Origin: Epiperipatus broadwayi
Taxonomy: Eukaryota; Onychophora; Udeonychophora; Euonychophora; Peripatidae
NCBI GenBank assembly: GCA_028023455.1
Contig: JAQFVV010012495.1
Coordinates: forward strand, 2,631,711 to 2,695,710
Reading direction: 5' to 3'
DNA: 64,000 bases
The notes beneath the pieces are model-generated. The model made no database searches. It was given only the letters and a program-made list of their open reading frames with translations, and had not been told where the DNA came from. Below, in pieces: positions 48,780 through 60,250 of this stretch. Numbering within the stretch: the stretch's first letter is position 1; each line of letters begins with the position of its first letter. The translations under genes were made by a program, and so were the position numbers.

Positions 48780-50200
48780 TTACACATAAAATCACTATCT
48801 CAGAAGTCTGTTATACTTCATCCATGACCAACGTAGACATATCACTACAATTAGTCCAATATTATCTTACAAATTCAGCAAACTGAAAAACTTATCCAAT
48901 TAATTTATGATCATACATAGTCATTACAGAATATTATAGAGTAATCTTTTCCCCAGGCATTTACGTTATGTCAATAAGAAGCCCATATCTCATTTCCATA
49001 CAATCATTATGCACAATAGCAAGGTTGTATTAATTTCATTGAAGTAGGGATTGTGATAAAATACATTTTTATTTTGTTTATGACAATAGCATGTTCAAGG
49101 TTGTATCGCACTTCAAGAAATAAATCCACATTTTTATTTAAAATGCTACCAAGATATTTAAACTGAATCACGTTTTCAAACTGATAATCGTTCAAGTCAA
49201 AAGTTCTGATAAATTATTTAATAAATTCTTTTACAGGTTGAATTCAAAACATGAAAAGCACTTTATAAATGCCCCATGAGTTGACAATACTGTAAATCTA
49301 GAAGCCAAAAAAAATGAAGCTCTTGCTTTTAACTGCATCAAGTTAAAAACCACCAATAAACTTATATTACATTGGCGGTCGAGAGGTCAGCGCGACTGTC
49401 TTGCACTTGCAGGCAGTTGCCCGCATCCCGGCCGATGCTATGACACTTAAAAAAAAAAAAAACTTATATTACATATGCTCATTTCATGAAATCACCCCCC
49501 ACCCATCCACCAAAAAAAAAAAAAAACAACACAAAGAAATGAAAAATAAATTAGAAACTACTACATAGACCTGTTTAATGCTAGTTTTACTTTCAAATGC
49601 ATGATTCCTAATATTCTTCTCATGTATATCAGATTTATAATATAATCTGTGAAAATTTTTTTTGCATTAGAAGAATCAAATGAATTGATGAAATCAATAA
49701 AATTGTATATATAAATATACTTTTGTTCACAACACTTTTATTTTGCATTTAACTTGTCAATAAAACCAGATCTCTACTGCTTTCATATTCTTTGAAACTG
49801 TACTGAGTCTCTGATAGCCACTCACTTATGATTATCTGCAATGTTTGAAAATAATTCAGTTGCAGAAAGATAGAGAAATTACATAATCAGTGCAATTATT
49901 TTTATTCCCTTTAACTTACAACAGAAACACCCTTTATATCAGATGACATATCTTCATATCCACACTCATTAGTTTTAAAGCTAGCATATCACTTTTAGAA
50001 TCTTTAGCCTTTGACTATTTAAAGATTACAAAGGGCTGTCTTAGTTAGATATTTGTGAATTTATGAATCAATGAGATAAGTGTATCAGTAAGTGAAAACA
50101 TTTATATTCTTATATCACTGTAGAAAATATAATCAACCTCTTCCCTCATTTGTTCAAAATATATTGTCATGATCATATTGTCAACTACTGACTAAAGAGT
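48780..50200 (-). pseudogene. LINE family B, copy 2: decayed reverse transcriptase
   Basis: Minus-strand pieces read FIDFINSFDSS (family FIDF.kAFDS, about 49660-49700) and FENVIQFKYLGSIL (family F.YLGS, about 49140-49175), in the order of a non-LTR reverse transcriptase. Many stops. A SINE is inserted at 49373. Confidence 0.7.
49358..49474 (+). repeat. tRNA-derived SINE with poly-A tail and 15 bp target duplication
   Basis: Direct repeats aaacttatattacat (49358-49372, 49460-49474) bracket about 87 bases: box A-like ggtcgagaggtcagcg, a hairpin-rich middle, B-like gcatcccggccgatgc, gctatgacactt, then about 12 A. GC-rich against its surroundings and nested in LINE family B. Insertion by LINE machinery is inferred from the poly-A tail and duplication. 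Confidence 0.88.
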
Positions 50201-50209
50201 TATGATGTC

Positions 50210-51179
50210 ATTTTCATATTTATATCTTTCTATCTGTCCCTGCAACTTCATTCATGTTAGTTAAAAAGTTACCAAATTTTTTAAGACAAGTTTCATAAAG
50301 TAAAAATCCTAAAAAAAAAAAAAAAAAAGAAAATTGTGCAAGATTGTTGCAATATTTGTTGATTATTAAGTAACAAATAAACAAACTTCATATAAAGGAT
50401 AAACATTAAAAGAGTGCTGGTAATTTATGCACAATAGAGCTGTCTTTGATTTAAATATTCCTGAATTATTTGTTTTAGAGAATGACAATCAACCCTGCAG
50501 ACATTATTTTTCTACATTATTTATCCATAAAAATAATAGCAGTGTGCATAATAAATTAACAATCGTTTATTAAATGCTTTATAAATTATTTTAAACAATA
50601 TTAAAAATTATCCACTACAATATTTTAAATAACACTATCCACATTTTTTTTTTTCTAATGAAATAATATATTGATAATTTTCGAATTTGCTAAAATGTCT
50701 TACTTTTAGTTGATGAAAAATTCCATAGAGGTCCCTACTAGTAAATTTTTAAATTCTGTATTCATGGCTTTGGTCACATTAGTAATAAATTTCCAATTTT
50801 TTTCATCAATTAAGTACTATAAAACATTCTGCAGTGAAATGATAATGGTTAAAAATGATGATATGTATATATACATACATTCTAAAACCATCAGAAATTA
50901 AATAATTCATAAAATCTAAGCGTAATTGCTTGCTAGCTAAATAGCAGAGCGACAAATTCATGGAGCAATTTGTAACTAAGGAAAGTGGGAAAAAAACCCC
51001 CAAGAAACAATGAATTCATTGGCCTTAACTATCCATAACATATCTTTGTAAAGTTGGTGTCATGAGTACCAACTGCCTCAAGACGAAAACAATATTTATT
51101 TATATAGATGCTAACGTTAATTATTGCCAGTTCAATGTTAATAAGATTTATTAATTAATTTTAAATAACTAAAATTTAC
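50210..51179. other. AT-rich intron sequence
   Basis: Nothing recognised. Confidence 0.4.
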
Positions 51180-51354
51180 CATTCGCTGCAGTTCCAGACT
51201 GCTAATACGACCTGCTTCTTTCTTGAGAGCTTGCATTTTGTCATGAGCCATGTTTAGGTAACTTTGTAAATGCCGAAAAATAAGACTAAATCGAATTGCA
51301 ATAACAAATATGATCACGAACAACTTTATTGTATCAAATGCTTCATTTGGAGTT
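51180..51354 (-). CDS. TMEM161: TMEM161-like protein, internal coding exon
   Basis: The acceptor is ...attttttag and the donor gtaaat. One base completes the Leu codon of the upstream exon, then 58 codons: TPNEAFDTIKLFVIIFVIAI, RFSLIFRHLQSYLNMAHDKM, QALKKEAGRISSLELQRM. HLQ.YLN, KKEAGRIS and ELQ.M are the strongest TMEM161 family signatures. It encodes one membrane segment followed by a charged helix facing the next membrane segment. Confidence 0.95.
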
Positions 51355-51744
51355 CTAAAAAATAAGAATGGAATTAAGTTTTATTTTTTGATTTTTACTT
51401 AAAAACTAAAAAAATGTGATACTATATATATATATTGTTGTATTATATGTATTGGAATATATTAATAAATACAACACTTTCAATTTAAATGTAAGACAAT
51501 GGACTTCTCCACATGATATAAATATCAATTAAAATCTCCTCTTTATCAAAATGCATGCAAAAATAAAATGATTGTTAATTAATGTGCAATCAAGTGATCT
51601 GATCTAATTCAGAGTCAAATTTAAATTCACGCCTAATGTCAACAAAGCTTCATTATTTAATACAGCCAATAAATAATCAACATAAGGTAATAATTTCTTC
51701 TCATTTTAAAAAAAACATTATTATCCATTAGAGAGAAATCAAAT

Positions 51745-51930
51745 GAGTAAATATTAATTAATACAACAATTTCAAATTAAATGTAAATGAACAAGAAATA
51801 ACTTCTTTTTTCCATGTTCTGTCAATACCATTGTACTGTCCCTCTTTATCAGAAAGCCTGGGTATGAAAACGAAAATCATTTCCTTTGTATTTAATTTAA
51901 AAGTGCTGTATTGATTAATATTTATGTATT
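51745..51930. repeat. Short foldback element
   Basis: Arms about 51745-51790 and 51880-51930 (aaatattaattaatacaaca against its inverse tgctgtattgattaatattt). A third copy of the arm lies at 51457-51505. Diverged; ends not defined. Confidence 0.5.
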
Positions 51931-52023
51931 TTACTTATCATTAATTCATTATACGACTTTGAAAGTGAATAGAAATGCTTCTTACTGTACATTATTTGTC
52001 GGCTCTAGTAAAAAAAAATTTAT

Positions 52024-52423
52024 TTATACCTGATGTAACATTCTGATTATTTATCAAGCGCACAGGAAGTCTGTAATTAGAAAGAGAAAGACTTTAATCT
52101 TTTTCACATGAGTCTTAAACTTTTGAATAATAGCCAAATGATGTAGTTTTTGACTATAGAGGCACCTCTCAATCTTCAACACAAGATAGGGACTTTATAG
52201 AGATAAGTATGGCTATCTTATCTTTAACCTAAATTCTTACTTATATAGGCAAATCTGAAGCATCTTGATTTGAGAGCGTGAAGATATTACTTTTTTCACA
52301 TTTGAGCCCACTTAGGTTTAGACATCTTTCTATAGTCAAAAACTATATCATTTGGCTATTATACAAATGTTTAAAGCATATGTGAAAAAGGTTAAAGCCT
52401 TTTTTTTTCTGATTATACCTGAT
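52024..52423. mobile_element. Foldback element with 86 bp arms
   Basis: Arms 52075-52160 and 52330-52416 share 'ctttaa.ctttttcacat' and 'aatagccaaatgat.tag' followed by 'tttttgactataga'. An 11 bp direct repeat, ttatacctgat (52024-52034, 52413-52423), is a possible target duplication. No relation to the ribozyme families. Confidence 0.7.
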
Positions 52424-52449
52424 ATAAATTAAAATTTGATCCTGAATTA

Positions 52450-55360
52450 GATCGCTCATCAAAAAGCTCATCTCTTTTCAGGATCTGAATTTGCAAGAAT
52501 AAATTATCATTTTATTCTTGCATGCATCCTGCAAAGAGGAAGCAATATAATAACACTGAAAGCATATGGAAAAAAAAAGTTATCTATGATGTCTTATATA
52601 TATGATTCAAAGCATTGTTCTTTAATGATTCTAATATTTCTTTTTTTTTAATTTTAAAATTTAATGACTTAGGTAAAAGCTTTGCCAAAGTTAATGCTGC
52701 CCACACATCTAGATTTTTCACCCCAAGTATTACAACTTGACTAATCAATATTTCAATATTTATACAATAAAATCATAAGATTTTCTAATATCCAAAGGAT
52801 CACAAAAACATAAGGTTACCCTAAGAAAAACACTGAGCTTCACACATATCTGTAACTACATGTCAAGACAGAGATATGTTCAAACATGGACACAATTGAA
52901 GATGCAAATCATGGACCTGAATCTCAGTTTGTTAATGGTAGAATTGAAACACAAATAAAATGGGCTATTCTGAAATTGAAAGAAGATACTAACAAAACAA
53001 AAATTATATAATTTCTTAGAAAAAAATAATTACAGATATATGTTAATTAACAGAATTAATGTGAATTGAAGATAGGGATTACAAAATAAGAAAATGTAAA
53101 ACAATTTTTAAATTAAAAAAATATTACTACTATTATAGGTAAAAGTGGTGTAGCAGTTAAGCGAGGGGTAGAACTGAATTAGATACTTTAAATATGATTA
53201 GGCAAAAAAAGGGTAGAAAAATTTAATACTTTAGGAAAGAAACAAGATCACAGTGAAGTAATTATTGAAGAAAATGATGGTAAATGAATAATAAAGTGAC
53301 TTAAATAAAAAAGCCTTTCTTCATGTCAACTAAAAGTCAGATATTTAAAAATAAAATAGCTGCATTAAATCAAAAAACCAAATGTAAAAGATAAAATAAA
53401 GCTTGAGCAAGCTAGAGAACTAGTTAAAATCAATGGACGCTAAAGGTCGGTGAGAATTAGTATATGTTGATCATGCTCAATTATGATTGAGGAAGAAGTT
53501 TGGTAGATTTTCTTTTAACTGTTGTGATTCTATTAGAGAAATTGTAAAGATTTTAGAATTGTTTTCTTTCATATGCTCAAAGATATTGCTGAACTTTGAA
53601 TAGATGCATTTCTAAAAGATTGAACATTTTTTAATATGACAAGCAGTTTGAATTTAGAAAAAGGGATTATTAATTCAAGAGGAATAGTGAAGACAATTAC
53701 TGAAACATATATAAAACAGAGGGGAGCTATTAATATTTGTTGTAATAACTTTGAAAAGTTTTTTGGCTAGTTGAGATAGATTTATTTGAAAGGAAGATAA
53801 CTATTAAAAATTTTTTGTATAAATCAGAAGTTATGTCTACAAGGTTAAATGCTTCTTCTTTACGAAAACAAAAATGAAAATAGAAAGAAGTGTAGGAAAG
53901 TATGTTATCTTTCTTTTTCTTGATCAAAAATTAGTTATTGTGTATAACATGTGATAAAAATGAATTTAATATTGGAATAAAACAGAATAATTATAGAAAA
54001 TTTAACAGTGAGAATAAATCCGAATTAACAGAAAGCTAAGTAGGATAAATAAAATTTGTAATACCTTTGAGATGAAAATAAATGAAATTAAAATGAAAGC
54101 AATGAAAATGAGAGAAGTTCAAAAATGATAATTGGACAGAAAAACACAAAGATCTAAATTAATAAAAAGCTAAGTAGAATAAATAAAATTTTTAACAGGT
54201 GAAATTTATATGAATTTAGGAATAGTAGTTAGACAAGAAGTGATAGGAAAAGGTTACTCACTTGAAATATCTACAAAGTTAATTAATTAATAATGAACAG
54301 TGATAAAAAAATTAATGTCAGAACTGCATTGGTAAACATGCTTTTAATAAAGTTCATAAGTTATTGCTTTTGAAGTTAGATCTAAGTTTGCAAAATGTTT
54401 TGTCTGGAGCATTTCTTTACATGAAACAAACATTCACTCAATGAGAAAACAATGGGAGTTTTAGACATATGGATTTGGAAAAGAATGAAAAAGATAAATT
54501 CAAAAGGTCAAAGCTAAAAATATAGGTGTTGAAAGAAGTGAATGAAAAAAATATCATTTAATAAAGAATTTTTAAAAAACAATAACAACTGAATTCGTAA
54601 TGTATATAAAAATAGAAGAATTATGAAGAACATAAAAAAAGATATTAAGATTGATAGAAAAACAAAAAAAGAAATGGATAATCCCGAGAAAGAAAATAGC
54701 TATGAGCTTAAAAGAATAGTGAATAAGCACTTTGAAAAAATATCCAGGGTTGATATTTATACAAGATATTTACTTGCCAAAACTATTGGTCAATTTTTCA
54801 ATTAAATTAAGGCAACAAGTTGCATAACATGTAAATCTTCCTTAACAAACATTTAAAATTTCAGTGTTTTTAACTCATATGAAAGCTTGCTTCCCTTTCT
54901 GTCAAATGAGCCTATTTGCATATTTGAATTAATATGCATTGTAACGGGAAAAAGAAAAGGCTCTGAGTTTAGTTGATGAATTCTTTTTCAGAGGCAATCA
55001 GACAGGAACTTTCAAATAGGCAGTCTGTAACAATCTAACAGTCATTCATTATTTGTTAATAAATGGGTATCTATCTGTAAAAAATTGGAGGGAAAAGACC
55101 CAATTGAGTTGATCAACAATAATGGAGTGTCCTGTATTTTGAATGAAGGAAGTATCATACAACTATGGTTGTGAGATTGAGTTTAATCTTTACTGTTAAA
55201 ATACTAGGACTTCCAGTCTTTGAAAATTAAAAAATTTTTTTAAAATCATTCTGTAACAATATAAGTGGAAAATAGAGTAATTTAGAAAATTATTTTAATG
55301 TAATATATATATTAAAAATTGTAACATGAACATATATAAATTATAAAGAATTTTTGTTTC
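52450..55360 (+). other. Purine-rich intron sequence, possibly a decayed element
   Basis: From 52.9 to 54.8 kb the plus strand is A/G-biased and reads as broken lysine/glutamate-rich protein, for example FNTLGKKQDHSEVIIEENDG near 53230 and KIKLEQARELVKINGR near 53400. I cannot assign it to a family; it may be the remains of a transposon open frame. Confidence 0.35.
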
Positions 55361-55619
55361 AGATAATCCTACTTTCCTTTATTTGTGGCAAAATAAAAAA
55401 TTAAGAAAAAAAAAAACACAACAGAAACTAAAAATCTAAAGATGAGGTTTGCTGTGATTATACAGATCAATCCTAATCCACAAATACCATATCCTGATCC
55501 TTTAATCTGTTTGACACCATGAAAATGTCTCTTAGCTTCTGCAAGTAAACTTTTCTTTAAAAAAAAAATCAATATCCAGACAAAGTATAGCTCTTCATTA
55601 TATTCTATTATAAGTCATA

Positions 55620-57900
55620 TCGTCTCAATTAAGGCAATAAATACTGTTCTTCTTTAGAATATCTTTGAGATACTATTCATAACATAAAGAAGAACTATCT
55701 CTCTCATAAATATTGTAAAGACTTTTTAGGAAGTTTGCGTATAACTTCTCATATACAATGCAATAAGTATTCCTATATAATAGTAGAAGCTATATAATCA
55801 CATCCAGCAAGATAAAATACATAGCAATTGGTCATGATTTTACGATGACCTTTTTAGAATATGAGAGCATATTCCTAAATGAAAATTTTCCAATGCAACT
55901 AAGGTAGTTGTATCACTATAATGAAATACCTATCTTTTAATTTGTTAAAAACAGCAAGTATACTTGGGATTCTCTATAGCATTTCAATATTAAAGCCCAC
56001 CTTTCCATCTAAAAAGCTATCAAGATGTATAAGTTGATTTATATTCTTGAATGACAATCATCCAAACTAAAAGTTGCTGAATGCTTCTTCCAGTATTGGA
56101 TGATATTGGACTTAAGTGTTTGGAATTTTAATTATTAAAGAACATAGATTGAATTCTGCAGATTATCCAGTTGCATGTAGCAAATCTAAAAGTTAAAAAA
56201 AGGAGATCTTTATTTTTACCTTTAATCAGTTCAAATACATAAACTATTCCAAGAACCATTATTAACATATGTCAACGACATTACAATGTTTCTAACTTTT
56301 CGGCTATGAATATGAGGTTAAAAGACTTCGAAAGCGTTTAGCCTGATATTTAATTTTGATTTTTCTAACTTCACTAACGAGCATTTAAGCGTGGTACAAA
56401 TGCTAAGAACCATTATTGTAAAGTTGGAAATATACACATTATTATTTAACACCAGTTTTCACCTGAAATTTTTAACCAGAAGTAAGAATATTTTCTCTCA
56501 TTCTAGCATATAAAAATAAACAAGCATTTAATTTCAAATATTCGTTTTGAATAAGTTATTTAGCTTAATCAAACTAATAAAAGCAAGATACATATCACAC
56601 TTTGACTCATGACATATTTTTCAGAATTGCATGGCAATTCACACTCAGTCTTGAGTAATTGTTTATTAATGACTAAAAGTAACTTACTTAACAAATCTTT
56701 TAAATTATTTTTGCTGCAATTAATAAGAATGATATTTTATAATAATTGTATGCCTTTTCTAACACTATAATTTATGTTAATCGTAACAGTAAAAACACTT
56801 TTAGATCAGACGGCACTACTTCAGGTGACCATATATACCTAAAAAATTCCAATAGTTTTAAAGCTAATATATCATTAACAATAGATTTATCAGTTATCTC
56901 ATTGGGATCTGTAGCCATCCCATTTTCAAGATTACAATTAACTGTTATTACTTCATCAAAAATATCTTTCCAAATGTTATTAATTAGGAAAAATGAATAT
57001 ATCAATAAAAGCAAGCATATAAATTCCTGTATAGTGATTCAAAAGTTGATCAAAATATTCCCTCTATTTATTCAAAATATCACCATTATAATATATAAGT
57101 TTGCAGTTCTTAAATTTAATAGGATTATAATATCATTTTTCAGATCTATACATTATTTTCAATGTCCAAAAAAAAAAAAAAAAAAAAAGGTAAATGGACT
57201 ACCTTTCTGCGGTTTTAATCCACCAATCATTTTTAAGCTTACTTGTTAATTACTAAACTTCTTTTTAATTTATTATTCTGCTTAGCTGAGAAGTCTATAC
57301 ATTTCCTTTTAATTGAGTCAATGAGAATATAATCATTGTCAGAGGACCATTCAGAATTCTTCTTTTAGTAATATCCAAAACACACTTCTTAAGAGCAATC
57401 CTTGCTTCAATAACTTGTCATCTTAAACTTTCTTAATTGATAGTTTTACCATTTAATAATTGTAAAAACTGAACATTAAACTTACTAATAAAATATTTGT
57501 AATAGGAATTATTTTTTAATTCAATTATCATTTTAATCTTGGAAAAAGTTGGTTTACAATTTGACCAATAATTTAGGTCTGTAAATATTTGTGTAATATT
57601 AACTTATTTTACATTTTATGTCTTTACTATAACATATCCCGTAAGTGGCCATTGTTTTGAGCAGAGATTCAGCCAACTAAGTTCCTTTATAATAATTCTC
57701 TGTTTAAACAAAACATCTGTAATAGTTCAATAACAGTTTATTCAAATTCACAAATCCGATCCCATTATTTCCAATAGTTTTGGATCATAGTTTACATATA
57801 AGTGCACTAGTCTCAAAAAAAAATTGTCTTTTAATGGTACTAATGTAACAATATTTTCTAATAAGGTTTCTTTTTCTGCTTTATGAATCCAGTGTTAAAA
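55620..57900 (-). pseudogene. LINE family B, copy 3: decayed reverse transcriptase
   Basis: Minus strand, 5' to 3': a broken region from about 57.9 kb, including SSDNDYILID near 57330; then IWKDIFDEVITVNCNLENGM, PNEITDKSIV and LLEFFRYIWSPEVVPSDLK (57000-56790), matching the non-LTR pattern ..DEI..ell......l..l...iW....vP.dwk. A 3' piece near 55990 corresponds to the F.YLGS..AF.KLK block. Many stops. Confidence 0.7.
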
Positions 57901-58055
57901 TGCAAACACTGACATAATGAATACATGTATCCATTTCACAAAACAATTTTTAATATTGTTAGCCTTTCATTGATATATCAAGGTATAAAAAGAATAAAAG
58001 GAACCAATTTACATCTTATAGCAACTCCAACATTTTAATTTTCTATCACTCTTAA

Positions 58056-58113
58056 AAATCTGCCTTTTCAAACAGCAGCTATATAAATCTGCCTTTTCAA
58101 ACAGCAGCTATAT
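58056..58113. repeat. 29 bp tandem duplication
   Basis: Two identical adjacent 29 bp copies (58056-58084, 58085-58113; core aatctgccttttcaaacagc). A perfect duplicate implies a recent event. Confidence 0.95.
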
Positions 58114-58523
58114 CAATCTTAAATCTTGATAATTGCTTAATTATAAATTGCTGGACTCTGTTCAGTTGTTCAAAAATTTACACCAAGTAAAATTGGCACC
58201 TTATTATGATTATTATCTTCTGCTTTGCCATCATTACACGATCACCATCATTACCACCAATGATTTTAATGGTATTAATAAGCATCTGTCAATGGTGACG
58301 AAACTAAATATTGTGAGATAAGCGATTCTAAGACCATTTTTTCCATGTCTTTCCACATTTGGGGTAGGCATGACCTATAAAAAGGACAGCCCAAACATAA
58401 AATCATTTGGCGAATTCCAAATCATTTCTTTACTGACTATCTCATGCAAGTTTATTACTAAGAATTTTCAGCCAGCTAAATCAATCGTGATCAGTGCTTT
58501 CTTAATGCCAAAGGATTGTGCAA

Positions 58524-58548
58524 TACACACACACACACATATATATAA
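58524..58548. repeat. (CA)n(TA)n microsatellite
   Basis: Seven or eight CA units running into TA units. Confidence 0.9.
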
Positions 58549-59006
58549 AGAATGAAAATATGACTGCACAAATAAACCCATTATTATTGTTACAGCAGAG
58601 AAATGACTGCTAGCATAAAAAACTATAACAACTTACATCTATAAAGTAAAAAAATAAATGAATGAAAGTGGAAAAGTAACAAGAAAATAACACAGAGATA
58701 AGACGGAAAAGGCTGTGTGTGACAGAAAGTTTTTGATGAACCATCTTAAGATAGCAATAGATATTCTTGGATACACAATGCTGATTTATTACTCGTAGTC
58801 TATCCTCATATATAAAAGTCAATCCATTACCAATCATCTATGGACCAATCATCTATGGACACTCAACAATATGACTCTATTTACTCATGTTAAGGTAGAA
58901 TTTTCTATCTTATATATATATATAAATTTCATGAAACTTATAGTATAAATAGTACAGAAGTCAAAAATTTAAATAACAAAAAAAGTAAGTCATTTAAAAT
59001 ACTTAC

Positions 59007-59093
59007 AAAATAGATTGTTGACTGTACATAATGAAGTTATCTCTAGAAATTGGTTTGATCCATAGTAGCATAATAAACATGGGAGAGATGAAA
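59007..59093 (-). CDS. TMEM161: TMEM161-like protein, internal coding exon (furthest 5' in window)
   Basis: The acceptor is cttcatcttag and the donor gtaagt. One leading base, 28 codons, and two trailing bases (TT) that join the A of the next exon to make Leu. It reads FISPMFIMLLWIKPISRDNF then IMYSQQSI, matching human TMEM161B in the segment L..PLFM.LLW.KPI..DYI. It encodes a membrane segment and the loop after it. The phase fit with 51180-51354 is exact. Confidence 0.92.
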
Positions 59094-59168
59094 CTAAGAT
59101 GAAGAATGGTTCTATAATACAAACATATATATATATAAAACAATATGCAACAAAATTAAATAATTTAT

Positions 59169-59169
<1 letters not shown>

Positions 59170-59202
<33 letters not shown>

Positions 59203-59213
59203 CAATAATAATA
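59170..59213. repeat. (AAT)n microsatellite
   Basis: About 44 bases of AAT/AAC units, just upstream of the exon acceptor at 59094. Confidence 0.92.
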
Positions 59214-59565
59214 AAAATGTAATAGTAAAATACATTTTATATTTAAAATTAAATACTATAGATATTTTATATATAAAATTTCTCAAAAATATATACTCAA
59301 TTATATAAGTAGTTTTATGAATCTGTTTTAAGGAAAGAAAGTTTACATGCATTAAAACACTTTTGTATTTAAAGTTGTTTTTTTTTTGCCATTCCCTAGC
59401 ACCTGTTTGTCTTATATTTCCAAAATTTTATTTATTTTTAAACCTTTATTCTGCAATCTATATCAATAACTTATATTTTATTTATTAGAAATATAAGTTT
59501 ACAAGTGAAAAACATTCTTAAAAAATATATAAAAAAGGTAAACTGAAATATATAATCATATCAAT

Positions 59566-59678
59566 AAATATAGAGGATTTGAACTCAGACTTTCAAGCAC
59601 CCTTCAACTATCAGTGGTATGAGATAGTATGGATAGCAGAAGGGTGCTTGAAAGTCTGAGTTCAAATTCCCTATATTT
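59566..59678. repeat. Hairpin of an inverted SINE-like piece
   Basis: Arms 59566-59605 and 59639-59678 match at 38 of 40 positions, loop 33 bases. The right arm contains gagttcaaattccc, like a pol III B box, so the arms may be two inverted SINE tails. Confidence 0.75.
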
Positions 59679-59794
59679 ACAATTAGGCTCCAGGTATTAA
59701 AACAGACAAAACTCTCCATATAGTAGTGCCACTCGGAATAATCAATGGACGCCTGAAGGCTTGTGTATAAAATCCCCATCTAGTGTCTACTCAT

Positions 59795-59849
59795 CCAATA
59801 TCCCCAGACTAGTTTCTGGCTTGTGGCCTTTGTCAGTGAGGAGCCTTGG
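59795..59849 (-). ncRNA. Hammerhead ribozyme remnant, family 1 (G8 lost)
   Basis: The core reads CTGACAA, the same change as at 35103-35157, with the rest of the fold intact (GAAACTAGTC, stem I). Predicted inactive. Confidence 0.75.
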
Positions 59850-60128
59850 ATCTGAGTGCACTGCATCTAGATCTTAGGATCTAATGCAATCCTCCAGCAG
59901 CCACCTTTTAGCTCTACTTAACTATAAAAGTATGAGAATAAAATTGAAAACATAATATTTTCAATCTAAGCTCAATAGATTATATATAGTCATATGGGTC
60001 TGAACTTAGATTGAAAATATTATTGTGTTTTCAATTTTATTCTCATAGTTTTGTAATTAAATAGAGATAAACTGTGGCTGCTGGAGTGTTGCATTAGATC
60101 CTAAAATCTAGGTGCAGTGCTCTCAAAT

Positions 60129-60183
60129 CCAAGGCTCCTCACTGACGAAGGCCTCAAGCCAGAAACTAGTCTGGGGATATTGG
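60129..60183 (+). ncRNA. Hammerhead ribozyme, type I, family 1 (core intact)
   Basis: ccaaggctcctca, CTGACGA, stem II aGGC-CTCAA-GCCa, GAAA, ACTAGT, C, tggggatattgg. All core bases are conserved; the A-A at the base of stem II may weaken it. Confidence 0.78.
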
Positions 60184-60250
60184 ATGAGTAGGCACTAGAT
60201 GGGGATTTTATGCACAAGCCTTCTGGCATCCATTGATGACTCTGGCTGGT

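Larger units (their letters stand above)
21604..59093 (-). other. TMEM161: TMEM161-like gene, 3' portion (gene span)
   Basis: Four coding exons on the minus strand (87, 175, 97 and 275 nt) join in phase into 210 residues plus stop. They match the C-terminal part of the TMEM161A/B family, known multi-pass membrane proteins; Drosophila has one member. Introns are about 7.65 kb (59006-51355), 22.2 kb (51179-29000) and 7.0 kb (28902-21879). All have GT-AG borders and host most of the transposons in the window. Exons for the N-terminal part are outside the window. I cannot say whether the gene is closer to TMEM161A or B. Confidence 0.9.
59699..60250 (+). mobile_element. Family-1 hammerhead element, inverted pair
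   Basis: Left arm (about 59701-59995, minus) and right arm (about 60003-60240, plus) are inverted copies meeting at 'catatgggtctgaactta'. Each carries a hammerhead block. The right arm is cut short after 'tctggctgg', losing the 'ctgtatggagag' end, and no target duplication was found. Confidence 0.8.

Noticed and set aside
55369-55572. Minus-strand frame with KSLLAEAKRHFHGVKQIKGS and a hydrophobic stretch
   Set aside because: It looks protein-like, but it lies inside a TMEM161-like intron next to a LINE 3' end and matches no family I know. The TMEM161-like exons on either side join in phase without it.
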